This document shows positions 1 to 7,315 of a stretch of 64,000 nt of DNA, piece after piece. Made by a program: the position numbers and the translations under genes. Origin of the DNA: Algoriphagus sp. (GTDB taxonomy: Bacteria; Bacteroidota; Bacteroidia; Cytophagales; Cyclobacteriaceae); NCBI GenBank assembly GCA_030729785.1, contig JANQWS010000023.1, positions 1-64,000 of the forward strand, written 5' to 3'. Each line of letters begins with the position of its first letter. Position 1 is the first letter of the stretch. The notes below the pieces were generated by a model. That model was not told where the DNA came from and did no database searches. It worked only from the letters and a program-made list of their open reading frames with translations.

Positions 1-85
1 AGCAAAAGCGTGTCACCGTGGTGCGGGCAGTAAATTCTTTTGCGCAATGCTGGCAGATTCGTTGGACTTTGATGTTAGAACTCAT
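1..85 (-). CDS. N-terminus of a zinc-ribbon/HTH (excisionase-like) protein, cut by window edge
   Basis: Reading leftwards from an ATG at 85 gives 28 codons without a stop before the window ends, starting [20 protein letters not shown]. The CxxC pair (CQHC) followed by a later Cys looks like half of a small zinc ribbon. From memory, this opening is typical of Bacteroidota helix-turn-helix 'excisionase family' proteins encoded beside tyrosine integrases. The rest of the gene lies outside the window, so the family call is an inference. Its position next to the mnmE 3' end fits the edge of an integrative element. Confidence 0.55.
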   Translation of the reverse strand, partial: MSSNIKVQRICQHCAKEFTARTTVTRFC

Positions 86-105
86 TACGTATCATTAAAT
101 AGTAT

Positions 106-135
106 TAAGTGTAAATAAGTGCAATTAAGTGCAAA
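106..135. repeat. Three phased 10-bp direct repeats (TAAGTG core)
   Basis: TAAGTG occurs at 106-111, 116-121 and 126-131, exactly 10 bp apart, with units TAAGTGTAAA, TAAGTGCAAT and TAAGTGCAAA. One repeat per helical turn suggests a cooperative DNA-binding protein. The array sits about 20 bp upstream of the truncated HTH-protein gene, in its presumed leader, so it may be an autoregulatory or recombination-arm site. That role is inferred. Confidence 0.6.
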
Positions 136-179
136 ATAAAAAGGCCAAAAGCATTGAATTTTCTGAATAATCGGAATAA

Positions 180-198
180 GGTACAAATGAGGTACAAA
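180..198. repeat. Paired GGTACAAA direct repeat
   Basis: GGTACAAA occurs at 180-187 and again at 191-198, 11 bp apart, between the truncated element gene and mnmE. The spacing is again about one helical turn. It could be a recombinase or regulator binding site; no other role is visible. Confidence 0.5.
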
Positions 199-319
199 AA
201 TTAACTAAAAATAGCAGGAATAAATAAAAACAACCAAAGGTTGAAATTAGACCCAAAACGCTAAATTTGAGCTTTATTTCTAGTTTTGCTTGGATTTGCT
301 GGGTGGTTGTTTTGGGAGT

Positions 320-337
320 CTACTTCCCGATACAGAA
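320..337 (-). other. Candidate integration site (SGI1-type attB) at the mnmE 3' end
   Basis: Read on the minus strand, the last 18 bases of mnmE are TTCTGTATCGGGAAGTAG. As I recall it, the attB used by the Salmonella genomic island SGI1 family in trmE/mnmE is TTCTGTATCGGGAAGTAA, which differs only in the last base of the stop codon. The sequence encodes the conserved FCIGK terminus, so similarity alone is expected. The element-type gene fragment directly downstream is what makes use as an integration site plausible. Confidence 0.45.
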
Positions 338-1702
338 CTTACTAAAAATATTTGCCAGCAAGTCGTCGGTGGTGACTTCTCCGGTGATCTCACCCAGGTA
401 GTGCAGCGCACGGCGAATATCCATCGCTAAAAAGTCGTTGGTCACCAATTGATCCAAGCCACCCAGGACCTCTAATAAGGACTCCCGCGTCTTGGTCAAA
501 CTGTCGTAATGCCGGACGTTGGTTACGATGGTATTTCCAGTACGGAATTTATCCAAATTGACTAGCTCTAGGATGCGTACCTTCAGCAATTCCAGGTTCT
601 CCTTATTCCCCGCAGAGATGAACAGCATGTCCGGATATTTTGCCTGTAATTCCTTGACAATATTACCTTTAGCGGTATCTAATTTATTCCCCACTTTAAG
701 ATAAGGAACCCCTAGATTTTCTAATTTATTTAGGTCCCGATGCACTTCCACTAGATCGGTATCGCTCAAGTCAAAGAGGTATAGAATCAGGGAGGCGGTA
801 CGCATCTTTTCCTGGGTCCGGCTCACGCCAATAGCTTCAATTGTGTCGGTCGTTTCCCGTAATCCTGCGGTATCGATAAATCGGAAGATCACCCCACCCA
901 AACTCAGTTCGTCTTCAATAAAGTCTCGCGTAGTACCCGCAATGTCGGAGACGATGGCTTTTTCCTCGTTGAGGAGTGCATTCAATAGGGTAGACTTGCC
1001 TGCATTGGGCTTGCCTGCAATCACGGTGGGCACACCATTCTTGATGACATTGCCCAAGTCAAAACTTAGAATTAGTTCTTCCACGAGCCTAAGAATGCGT
1101 TCTACGAGTTGGCGCAGTCCCTCTCGGCTCACAAACTCCACGTCTTCCTCAGAAAAATCGAGCTCCAACTCAATCATCGAAGCAAAGTGAATCAGCTTGT
1201 TGCGGAGCTCTTGAATTTCGGAACTAAATCCACCACGCATCTGATTGAGCGCGGCTTGATGGCTGCTCTCGGAGTCGGAATGAATCAAGTCGGCGACAGC
1301 TTCTGCTTGAGCCAAGTCAAACTGCCCATTTAAGAAGGCCCGCTGCGTAAATTCCCCCGGCTTGGCTAGTCGAATCCCCTTGCGCACAAAGAGCTTCAGT
1401 ACCTGATTGACGATGTAGGAAGAGCCATGGGTGGAGATCTCTACTACATTTTCCTTGGTAAAGGAGCGAGGACCTATAAATAAGGATACGAGTACTTCGT
1501 CGATGATCTTTTCGCCATTACGAATGGTTCCCAGATGGATAGTATGGGAGGGCTGTTCTTCTAGATTTTTCCCAAAAAAAACCTCATTGCATACACGAAT
1601 GGCATCCTTCCCTGAAATACGAATTACGGCAATAGCGCCTACACCCTGAGGGGTAGCTAAGGCAATAATGGTGTCCTCGCGCTCCGAAAGAGTGAAACTC
1701 AT
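320..1702 (-). CDS. mnmE: tRNA uridine-5-carboxymethylaminomethyl modification GTPase MnmE
   Basis: MnmE acts with MnmG to install the aminomethyl-type group on U34 of certain tRNAs in the cytoplasm. At 460 residues it has the normal family length. An N-terminal tetrahydrofolate-binding domain comes first (conserved KPGEFTQRAFLNGQ). A G domain is inserted in the helical domain, with P-loop GKPNAGKST near residue 230, DTAG for G3 and NKLD for G4. The C-terminus is FCIGK, containing the catalytic Cys. The ATG overlaps the stop of the upstream thioredoxin-like gene by 4 bp (ATGA), so it is probably the last gene of the metal-transport operon. mnmG is not in the window. Confidence 0.97.
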   Translation of the reverse strand: MSFTLSEREDTIIALATPQGVGAIAVIRISGKDAIRVCNEVFFGKNLEEQPSHTIHLGTIRNGEKIIDEVLVSLFIGPRSFTKENVVEISTHGSSYIVNQVLKLFVRKGIRLAKPGEFTQRAFLNGQFDLAQAEAVADLIHSDSESSHQAALNQMRGGFSSEIQELRNKLIHFASMIELELDFSEEDVEFVSREGLRQLVERILRLVEELILSFDLGNVIKNGVPTVIAGKPNAGKSTLLNALLNEEKAIVSDIAGTTRDFIEDELSLGGVIFRFIDTAGLRETTDTIEAIGVSRTQEKMRTASLILYLFDLSDTDLVEVHRDLNKLENLGVPYLKVGNKLDTAKGNIVKELQAKYPDMLFISAGNKENLELLKVRILELVNLDKFRTGNTIVTNVRHYDSLTKTRESLLEVLGGLDQLVTNDFLAMDIRRALHYLGEITGEVTTDDLLANIFSKFCIGK

Positions 1703-2154
1703 GGGGTCTTTTTAAAGGCTTTATCAATCAAATCTGCCAATCCTGCCAAGAAGGCCTCAGGGGCTCGATAGCCTGGGAGCTGGGCAATATTTTGTAATCC
1801 GGGCTCGATCACCACAAAGTTGGGGTAGGAATTGACCCGCATGGCAGCAGCCATCTCAGCTTCAGTATAGGTTTTCCCCATAAATGGAAAGCTCCGCTTG
1901 GTATCTTCAGCATTGAGCTTTACAGCGTAAAAATTCTTTTGAAAATGGGCGATTACCTGAGGGTCAGTAAAAGTATCTTTATCCATCTTCTTGCACCAGC
2001 CACACCAGTCGGTATAGACATCTACTAAGATCATTTTTGGATTCTTTTCATTGGCAGCGATAGCCTCCTCAAACTTCAACCATTGGATTTGGTCCTGGGC
2101 TTGGAGGTTCATGCTGAGCAGAATAAAAAGCAATATGAGTGAATAGACTTTCAT
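1699..2154 (-). CDS. Exported thioredoxin-fold protein
   Basis: A 151-residue protein with an N-terminal signal peptide (MKVYSLILLFILLSMNLQAQ) followed by a thioredoxin-like domain with the redox motif CGWCKK in the context DWCGWCKKMD. The later 'YPNFVVIEP' segment supplies the cis-Pro region. It resembles the thioredoxin_7/DUF255-like group of periplasmic thiol oxidoreductases. The start at 2154 was chosen because it begins the signal peptide and lies 10 bp after the permease stop; a longer reading from 2202 would run into the permease gene. It overlaps mnmE by 4 bp. The substrate is unknown; maintaining cell-envelope thiols is an inference. Confidence 0.88.
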   Translation of the reverse strand: MKVYSLILLFILLSMNLQAQDQIQWLKFEEAIAANEKNPKMILVDVYTDWCGWCKKMDKDTFTDPQVIAHFQKNFYAVKLNAEDTKRSFPFMGKTYTEAEMAAAMRVNSYPNFVVIEPGLQNIAQLPGYRAPEAFLAGLADLIDKAFKKTP

Positions 2155-2164
2155 AGATGTGTTT

Positions 2165-3061
2165 TCAAGAGTCAAACGCAGGGCTAGATTTAGAAGTTCC
2201 ACCGATCCCCAAGGGCCAATTTCCTTTGATCAGGGCACTGCAAAAGAAAAAGGCACCAGCTACGGCCACCATCATGCCTGCGATGGAACTGTCGATCCAA
2301 TACGCAAGATAGTATCCCAAAATGGCAATTAAAATTCCTAAGCCTGCGGTGAGCCGAAGTAGGGGGATCAAACTCTTGGTCCAGAGGTAGGCGGTGGATG
2401 GGGGAACTACCAGTAAAGCGACCACCAAAATTGCTCCAACCGACTCAAAGCTAGAGACGGTAGTGTAAGACACCATGCTCATCAGCGCCAGGTTGACTCC
2501 CTTAGCGGGAATACCGATGGCCGAACTAAAGTGCTCGTCAAAGCTGGTTAGGGATAATTCCTTAAACAATAGGTAGATAAATCCAGTAACCAAGAAGAAG
2601 TTGAGCCCGGCCAACCAGGTGACACGAGGCCCTAAATTGATTCCGCTTGGAGTGATCCAGAGGTCAATGGGTAGGTAGGCTATTTCCCCATACAATACAC
2701 ATTCCTGGTCTAGGTCTACCTTGTAGGCAAAGAGATTGATTAGAATAATACCAATGGCAAATAGGAGGGTGAAGGTGATGCCGATAGAGGCATCGAGCTG
2801 CACCTTTGCTTTTTTGCGGAGCGCATCGATCATGAGCGTAGACAGGATGCCCAGCAGGCCTGCTCCGATGATGACTTCCAAACTGCGTTGGCTACCAGAT
2901 ACAAAGAAGCCGATTACAATGCCTGGAAGTACAGCATGAGAGATGGCGTCACCGGTCATGGACATTTTGCGAAGCAATAGAAACACTCCTAGAAAGCCAC
3001 AAGAAATAGCAATCAAAGCTCCAGTAAGGATAATCAAGAAGGCATTGGTGTCAAAGGTCAT
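2165..3061 (-). CDS. Metal ABC transporter permease (ZnuB/MntC/TroD family)
   Basis: A 298-residue inner-membrane protein with about eight hydrophobic helices and the family signature GDAISHAVLPG near the N-terminus, typical of manganese/zinc/iron ABC permeases. The chosen start (MTFDTNAFLI) gives an 11-bp overlap with the upstream permease gene; an upstream extension to 3136 would add 25 hydrophilic residues inside that gene and is unlikely. It should pair with the other permease (3051-4343), the ATPase and the binding lipoprotein as a heteromeric importer. The metal (Mn, Zn or Fe) cannot be told from sequence alone. Confidence 0.93.
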   Translation of the reverse strand: MTFDTNAFLIILTGALIAISCGFLGVFLLLRKMSMTGDAISHAVLPGIVIGFFVSGSQRSLEVIIGAGLLGILSTLMIDALRKKAKVQLDASIGITFTLLFAIGIILINLFAYKVDLDQECVLYGEIAYLPIDLWITPSGINLGPRVTWLAGLNFFLVTGFIYLLFKELSLTSFDEHFSSAIGIPAKGVNLALMSMVSYTTVSSFESVGAILVVALLVVPPSTAYLWTKSLIPLLRLTAGLGILIAILGYYLAYWIDSSIAGMMVAVAGAFFFCSALIKGNWPLGIGGTSKSSPAFDS

Positions 3062-4343
3062 GAGATTCTCTTGGGATAGTTTCTTGATGTGGGTCAAGGG
3101 CAGGATAATTGAGTCGCTGCTCGAGCAGGGCTTCAAGTTCAGGAGTCAGTAGGTGCTCCATCTGTTCGGCAGATTCGTGCACGTGATCAGGAGCAATGTT
3201 CATAAATTCGTTGAGGTACACTTCCCATAAACGGTGGAGACGGACAATCCGCATCGCATCAGAAGTGCCTAGGGAACTGAGTTGAACGCCTTGGGAATCT
3301 TGAATCACTAGACCTTGCCTGGTAAGTAGCTGAAGGGAATGGGCAATTTCCTTTTTGTGAAAGGGGTATAGCGCATAGATTTCTTCTAAGGTCATACTCC
3401 CTTGATTCACCTCTCTTGCTTTAAATAACGCCTTCATTAAGTGATCTCTGTGGGTTTTGTTGAGGTAGCTTCGACGGGCAATGAAGCGCTTAATGATCCC
3501 ACTTTTGGGCGAAAATATAAAAGAGATTAAGGCAATCAAGGATAAGAAAACGACCACCCAGGGTCCTGTTGGCATCTGCGGAACCACGAAGGAAACGTAG
3601 GTGCCTAATATCCCAGATAGAATGGAAAAGAAAGCAGCAAGCAGGAGCAATGGCTGCAATCGATCAGTCCAAAAGCGTGCTGCTGCCCCCGGTGTGATCA
3701 GTAGGGCAGCCATTAATACTACCCCAATGGCTTGAATTCCAATTACCACAGCCAAAATCAAAAGTACATTGAAAATAAAGCGAATGCCCTTCATCGGAAA
3801 CCCGATTGCCTTGCCAAATCCCGGATCAAAAACCATTAAGCGAAACTCTTTTAAAAATAGGCTCAGCACAAGTAAAATGGCCAGTGATAATCCTCCATAC
3901 AGGAATAGGTCTGCTTCAGCGATGCCGATGGCATTTCCAAAAATAAAAGAATTGAGCCCTGCAATCTCAGGATTACCTGATTTTTGAAGCGCCGTCAAGG
4001 CTACTATTCCAATCCCAAAAAATATAGAAAGAATACTGGCGATGATGCTATCCTCACTCAGTTTCGTGTTTTGCTTGAGCCAGGAAGACAAAAAGGTAGC
4101 TAGGGCACCCGATAAAAAGGCACCAGTGACGATGTAGCGCGGGTCCTTTTCTCCAGCCAAAACAAAACCCAAGCAAATTCCAGGAAGTACCGCATGGGAG
4201 ATCGCATCACCTAGCAATGCTTTCTTATCCAAGAAGGAAAAGGTACCCACGTAGGCCGAACCAATGCCCAGCAGCGTGATGCCCATCACCACCCAAGTGA
4301 TGGAGGGATCTTGAAAGGTGAAGAAGTATAAAAAATCTTCCAT
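3051..4343 (-). CDS. Metal ABC transporter permease fused to a DtxR-type regulatory domain
   Basis: A 430-residue protein. Residues 1 to about 285 form the polytopic permease, again with GDAISHAVLPG. After a basic stretch (RRSYLNKTHRDHL) comes a soluble tail of about 140 residues: a winged-helix-like segment (TLEEIYALYPFHKKEIAHS) and then a DtxR metal-binding/dimerisation-like segment (RLHRLWEVYLNEF ... HVHESAEQMEHL ... LNYPALDPH). The tail strongly resembles the stand-alone regulator at 6042-6704, which has RKHRLWEVFLVDK, EVHEVAEQLEHI and YLNYPKFDPHG. A cytoplasmic metal-sensing gate on the transporter is one possibility. It starts 2 bp after the ATPase stop. Confidence 0.93.
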   Translation of the reverse strand: MEDFLYFFTFQDPSITWVVMGITLLGIGSAYVGTFSFLDKKALLGDAISHAVLPGICLGFVLAGEKDPRYIVTGAFLSGALATFLSSWLKQNTKLSEDSIIASILSIFFGIGIVALTALQKSGNPEIAGLNSFIFGNAIGIAEADLFLYGGLSLAILLVLSLFLKEFRLMVFDPGFGKAIGFPMKGIRFIFNVLLILAVVIGIQAIGVVLMAALLITPGAAARFWTDRLQPLLLLAAFFSILSGILGTYVSFVVPQMPTGPWVVVFLSLIALISFIFSPKSGIIKRFIARRSYLNKTHRDHLMKALFKAREVNQGSMTLEEIYALYPFHKKEIAHSLQLLTRQGLVIQDSQGVQLSSLGTSDAMRIVRLHRLWEVYLNEFMNIAPDHVHESAEQMEHLLTPELEALLEQRLNYPALDPHQETIPRESHDL

Positions 4344-4345
4344 AA

Positions 4346-5134
4346 TCAGCGTTTCAAGGGGTTGAAATCTTGTTTGCGAATCAAATCAGTCACCTGAGTA
4401 AGTAGGTTGAGTTTGCCTCCATAGGTCTTACGGAGCAACTCTTCGGTCATCACTTGATCCTTAGGTCCAGAAGCCACCAGGTGCAGGTTGAGCATAATAC
4501 ACCATTCGAAGAAATTCATGGCACTGTGGATGTCGTGGTGGACTACAAGAACAGTTTTGCCAGCTCGGGCCATATCCTGGAGCAACTGGAAGATGGCCGT
4601 TTCGGTGGCCATATCTACCCCAGCAAAGGGTTCGTCCATCAAATACAGATCTGCTTGCTGGGCCAATGCTCTAGCGATAAACACCCGCTGTTGCTGTCCA
4701 CCAGAAAGCTCGGAAATCTGCCGCTTGGAATAGGCCATCATGCCTACTTGATCCAATGCATCTTGAGCAATTTGGACTTCTTTTTTACCTGGGCGCCGAA
4801 ATAGACCCAATTTTCCATAGGTACCCATGACGACCACGTCTAAGACGGATGCGGGGAAGTTCCAATCCACAGATTCTCGCTGGGGGACGTAGCTGATCCG
4901 CGAGCGAACATCAGGAAGAGGTTTGTCAAAAATTTTGATGTAGCCGGAGGTAGGTTGAATCAAGCCCATGATGGACTTAATTAGTGTGGATTTGCCGGCA
5001 CCATTTGGACCGAGGATGCCAATCAATTGACCTGCTGGAAGACTCAAGTCTACATTCCAAAGTACGGGATGCTGGTCGTAGCTCACCGTGAGGTCATGTA
5101 CTTCTAAGACGGGGTGGGGTACCTGTGTGATCAT
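4346..5134 (-). CDS. Metal ABC transporter ATP-binding protein
   Basis: A 262-residue ABC ATPase with Walker A GPNGAGKST, ABC signature LSGGQQQR, Walker B DLYLMDEPF and a switch His in VVHHDIH. The order and spacing match ZnuC/MntB-type subunits. Its start overlaps the stop of the binding-protein gene by 4 bp (ATGA) and it ends 2 bp before the fused permease, so translation is probably coupled. It would energise import by the two permeases of this operon. Confidence 0.95.
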   Translation of the reverse strand: MITQVPHPVLEVHDLTVSYDQHPVLWNVDLSLPAGQLIGILGPNGAGKSTLIKSIMGLIQPTSGYIKIFDKPLPDVRSRISYVPQRESVDWNFPASVLDVVVMGTYGKLGLFRRPGKKEVQIAQDALDQVGMMAYSKRQISELSGGQQQRVFIARALAQQADLYLMDEPFAGVDMATETAIFQLLQDMARAGKTVLVVHHDIHSAMNFFEWCIMLNLHLVASGPKDQVMTEELLRKTYGGKLNLLTQVTDLIRKQDFNPLKR

Positions 5135-6045
5135 GGGAGAAGTTGGCTGTAGATAAGTTGAAGATTGGTTTCAAACATGCCTATATAGGTTCCTGCAGGG
5201 GTATTCGGTGCATCCAGGCTGTCCGTATACAAAGGACCGGCTAATTTGACCACCTGATTTTTTTCTGCGGCACCTCGTGCCACTGCTTGAAGCGCCTTGG
5301 GAGAGATGGTTTGCTCGGCAAAAATGGCTTTCACTTGATAGGTTTGAATGAGCGTGATCAATTCGGTGAGGTCCCGCAATCCTGGTTCACTTAGGGTCGA
5401 GAGCCCTTGAAGGGAATATACGGGTAGTCCATAGGCCTTGCCAAAATATGCGAATGCATCGTGTGCTGTCACTAAGACTTGGTTGTACTGAACTAAGTCT
5501 TGCACTTTTTCTCGGGTTTGTTGATCGAGCGCATCGAGTTGCTGCAAGTAGATTTGAGTAGTTGTTTGAAGCTGTGATTTCCAAGAAGGTTGCCAGAGTT
5601 GAAGTTCTTGGCTGGCATAGGCAAGTGCAGCGGACCAAAGGGAGATGTCAAACCAAACATGTGGATCTACGCTATGTGATTCGGGCCCGGATCGAATTAA
5701 TTGGTCTGTGGGTATGCCTTTGGAAATATCAATTAGTACCTGCTGCTTGGCAAGCTTCTCAAAAATCTCAGTCATTTTCCCTTCAAGATACAGTCCATGG
5801 TAAACGACTAGGTCGGCTTGAGTAAGTAGGTCCAAATCGCGCACGGAAGCCTTGTACAAGTGTGGGTCAACACCTGCAGGCATCAAGGCAATGACTTCTG
5901 CCTGATCTCCTACGAGGACCTGAATGCCATCTGCCAAAATACTTGTGGTGGCCACGATTAGCGGTTTGGTACGTGTAGATTTGGAAGCTGAGGTGCAGCT
6001 ACAAACAAGGAGAAGGAATAAGAAAATGTGCGTGACACGATTCAT
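5131..6045 (-). CDS. Metal ABC transporter substrate-binding lipoprotein (ZnuA/MntA family)
   Basis: A 304-residue protein whose signal peptide ends in a lipobox (LLLVCSC), so it is predicted to be membrane-anchored in the periplasm. The cluster A-I binding-protein fold carries the usual metal ligands: a His in GVDPHLYKAS, a His in SVDPHVWFD, a His in VTAHDAFAYFG, and an acidic residue in the C-terminal lobe (AIFAEQTIS). There is no His-rich loop of the kind common in Zn-specific ZnuA, which mildly favours Mn or Fe. It overlaps the regulator gene by 4 bp and the ATPase gene by 4 bp. Confidence 0.93.
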   Translation of the reverse strand: MNRVTHIFLFLLLVCSCTSASKSTRTKPLIVATTSILADGIQVLVGDQAEVIALMPAGVDPHLYKASVRDLDLLTQADLVVYHGLYLEGKMTEIFEKLAKQQVLIDISKGIPTDQLIRSGPESHSVDPHVWFDISLWSAALAYASQELQLWQPSWKSQLQTTTQIYLQQLDALDQQTREKVQDLVQYNQVLVTAHDAFAYFGKAYGLPVYSLQGLSTLSEPGLRDLTELITLIQTYQVKAIFAEQTISPKALQAVARGAAEKNQVVKLAGPLYTDSLDAPNTPAGTYIGMFETNLQLIYSQLLP

Positions 6046-6704
6046 GATTGCAGGACGAGAATGTTGCTAGCTACATCTTTGGACATGAATAGGGTCTTTT
6101 TTTGATCAACAAGAATCTCGATTGATCCATCAAATTCTACTTTGTCGAGTATTTTGATTCGCGCACCGATGTAAGCGCCTACTTTATCTAAGTAGCGGAG
6201 AAAAGCTGCCGAACTGTCCTTGACCGCCACAATTTGTCCGCTTTGGTCAATATCCATCTCGTTTAATGCACAACGTGGACGTGTGCGGACGTCTCCATAT
6301 GCGTCAGGAATAGGATCTCCATGCGGGTCAAACTTAGGGTAGTTGAGGTAGGCATCTAGTCGCTCGATAAGTAGGGGAGATTGGATATGTTCGAGTTGCT
6401 CTGCTACCTCGTGCACCTCATCCCAAGCAAAATGCAATTTATCTACCAAGAAGACTTCCCATAGGCGATGCTTGCGAATGGTCTGCAAGGCCAATCGCTT
6501 ACCGAGTTCGGTGATTTGTAGTCCATAATACTTTCGGTATTGGATGACTTCTTTCTCTCCCAGCTTGCGGAGCATGTCGCTCACCGATGCAGGCTTTGTT
6601 TGGATCTGTGCTGCGATGTCGTTGGTAGAAACACTCTTTTTACCTTCTTCCGAAAGGTGGTAGATGGCTTTGAGATAGTTCTCTTCTGCGGTAGTTAATT
6701 CCAT
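6042..6704 (-). CDS. DtxR/MntR-family metal-dependent transcriptional regulator
   Basis: A 220-residue regulator with an N-terminal winged helix (TTAEENYLKAIYHL ... SVSDMLRKLGEKEVIQY), a metal-binding/dimerisation domain with ligand-type residues (RKHRLWEVFL, EVHEVAEQLEHI, FDPHGDPIP) and a C-terminal FeoA/SH3-like domain from about residue 148. It is the first gene of a seven-gene operon encoding a metal importer, so it probably represses the operon when metal is replete. A palindrome 55-75 bp upstream of its start is a candidate operator. Which metal it senses is not resolved. Confidence 0.94.
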   Translation of the reverse strand: MELTTAEENYLKAIYHLSEEGKKSVSTNDIAAQIQTKPASVSDMLRKLGEKEVIQYRKYYGLQITELGKRLALQTIRKHRLWEVFLVDKLHFAWDEVHEVAEQLEHIQSPLLIERLDAYLNYPKFDPHGDPIPDAYGDVRTRPRCALNEMDIDQSGQIVAVKDSSAAFLRYLDKVGAYIGARIKILDKVEFDGSIEILVDQKKTLFMSKDVASNILVLQS

Positions 6705-6723
6705 ATCTGAATTGTCAATAAGA

Positions 6724-6754
6724 CAAATATAAAAATAATATTAGATAAAGCTAA
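6724..6754 (-). promoter_or_regulatory. Promoter of the metal-transport operon
   Basis: On the minus strand, TATATTTG (6731 to 6724) matches the Bacteroidota -7 consensus TAnnTTTG exactly and ends 20 bp before the regulator ATG. A weak -33 element (TTAG, 6754-6751) lies 19 bp further upstream. The -33 position is overlapped by an imperfect inverted repeat (TTAG/CTAA, 6741-6754). Confidence 0.6.
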
Positions 6755-6759
6755 AAAAT

Positions 6760-6780
6760 ATATTTAGGTAGTCTAAATAT
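6760..6780. promoter_or_regulatory. DtxR-type operator palindrome
   Basis: ATATTTAG, a 5-bp centre GTAGT, then CTAAATAT form a perfect inverted repeat with 8-bp arms, immediately upstream of the -33 region of the regulator-transport operon. The core TTTAGGTAGTCTAAA resembles the TTAGG...CTAA pattern of DtxR/IdeR-class operators. Position and symmetry make it the best candidate for autoregulation by the adjacent regulator. Confidence 0.6.
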
Positions 6781-6850
6781 GATGTGGATAACTCACGAGG
6801 AATTGGGGATTTGGATTTAGTATAAACTGAAATAAAAACTAGTCTAATCT

Positions 6851-6881
6851 AAAAAAAGCCCTATACTTTTCATTTATAGGG
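6851..6881 (-). terminator. Rho-independent terminator for a leftward transcript
   Basis: CCCTATA (6859-6865) and TATAGGG (6875-6881) form a 7-bp stem with a 9-nt loop. Read on the minus strand it is followed by C and seven T residues (6857-6851). No protein gene reading leftwards lies between here and dapD, so the transcript it would end is unknown. Confidence 0.5.
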
Positions 6882-7315
6882 TATTATAGTAAAATAAAAA
6901 ATTGCAAAGTGATCTGGAATCCTGTATCCTACGACTACTTGAATAGCTATTTCTTTATCGTACTAGGAAGTCTTATTGGCTAAAACTCAATAATGAGAGC
7001 ACTAAAACTGAGGGTTGATTTGTGAGTTTACCTTCGTGATTTATTCCCAATGGAGAAGTGAATTAGCTCGACAAACAAGCGTTTTCAGGCAATCTATAGA
7101 CCAGTGAACTGTAGAATTCCTCTCATCTTATTTTCTTGGCGGACCACTAAGTGTGCAGGGTTCAACAAAGTGAATATTCTATCAAGCTCTTATTATTCCC
7201 ACTTCTTTCTACAAAAAAATCTATGAACTTCAGTCAGGATTTCTTTGTTTCGTGTTCTCAACTCAAAACCTATCGTTTCTATTAATGCGTGGAAACGACT
7301 ACAAATTCAAAACTC
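6882..7315. other. Gene-less stretch upstream of dapD
   Basis: About 430 bp with no convincing open reading frame, tRNA or repeat on either strand. It must contain the dapD promoter, but no good TAnnTTTG match at proper spacing was found; TATCGTTT at 7271 is a poor candidate. A leftward non-coding transcript ending at the 6851 terminator is possible. Confidence 0.4.

Noticed and set aside
7289..7315. GTG start giving nine extra residues on dapD
   Set aside because: The ATG at 7316 fits the family N-terminus, and nothing supports the GTG.
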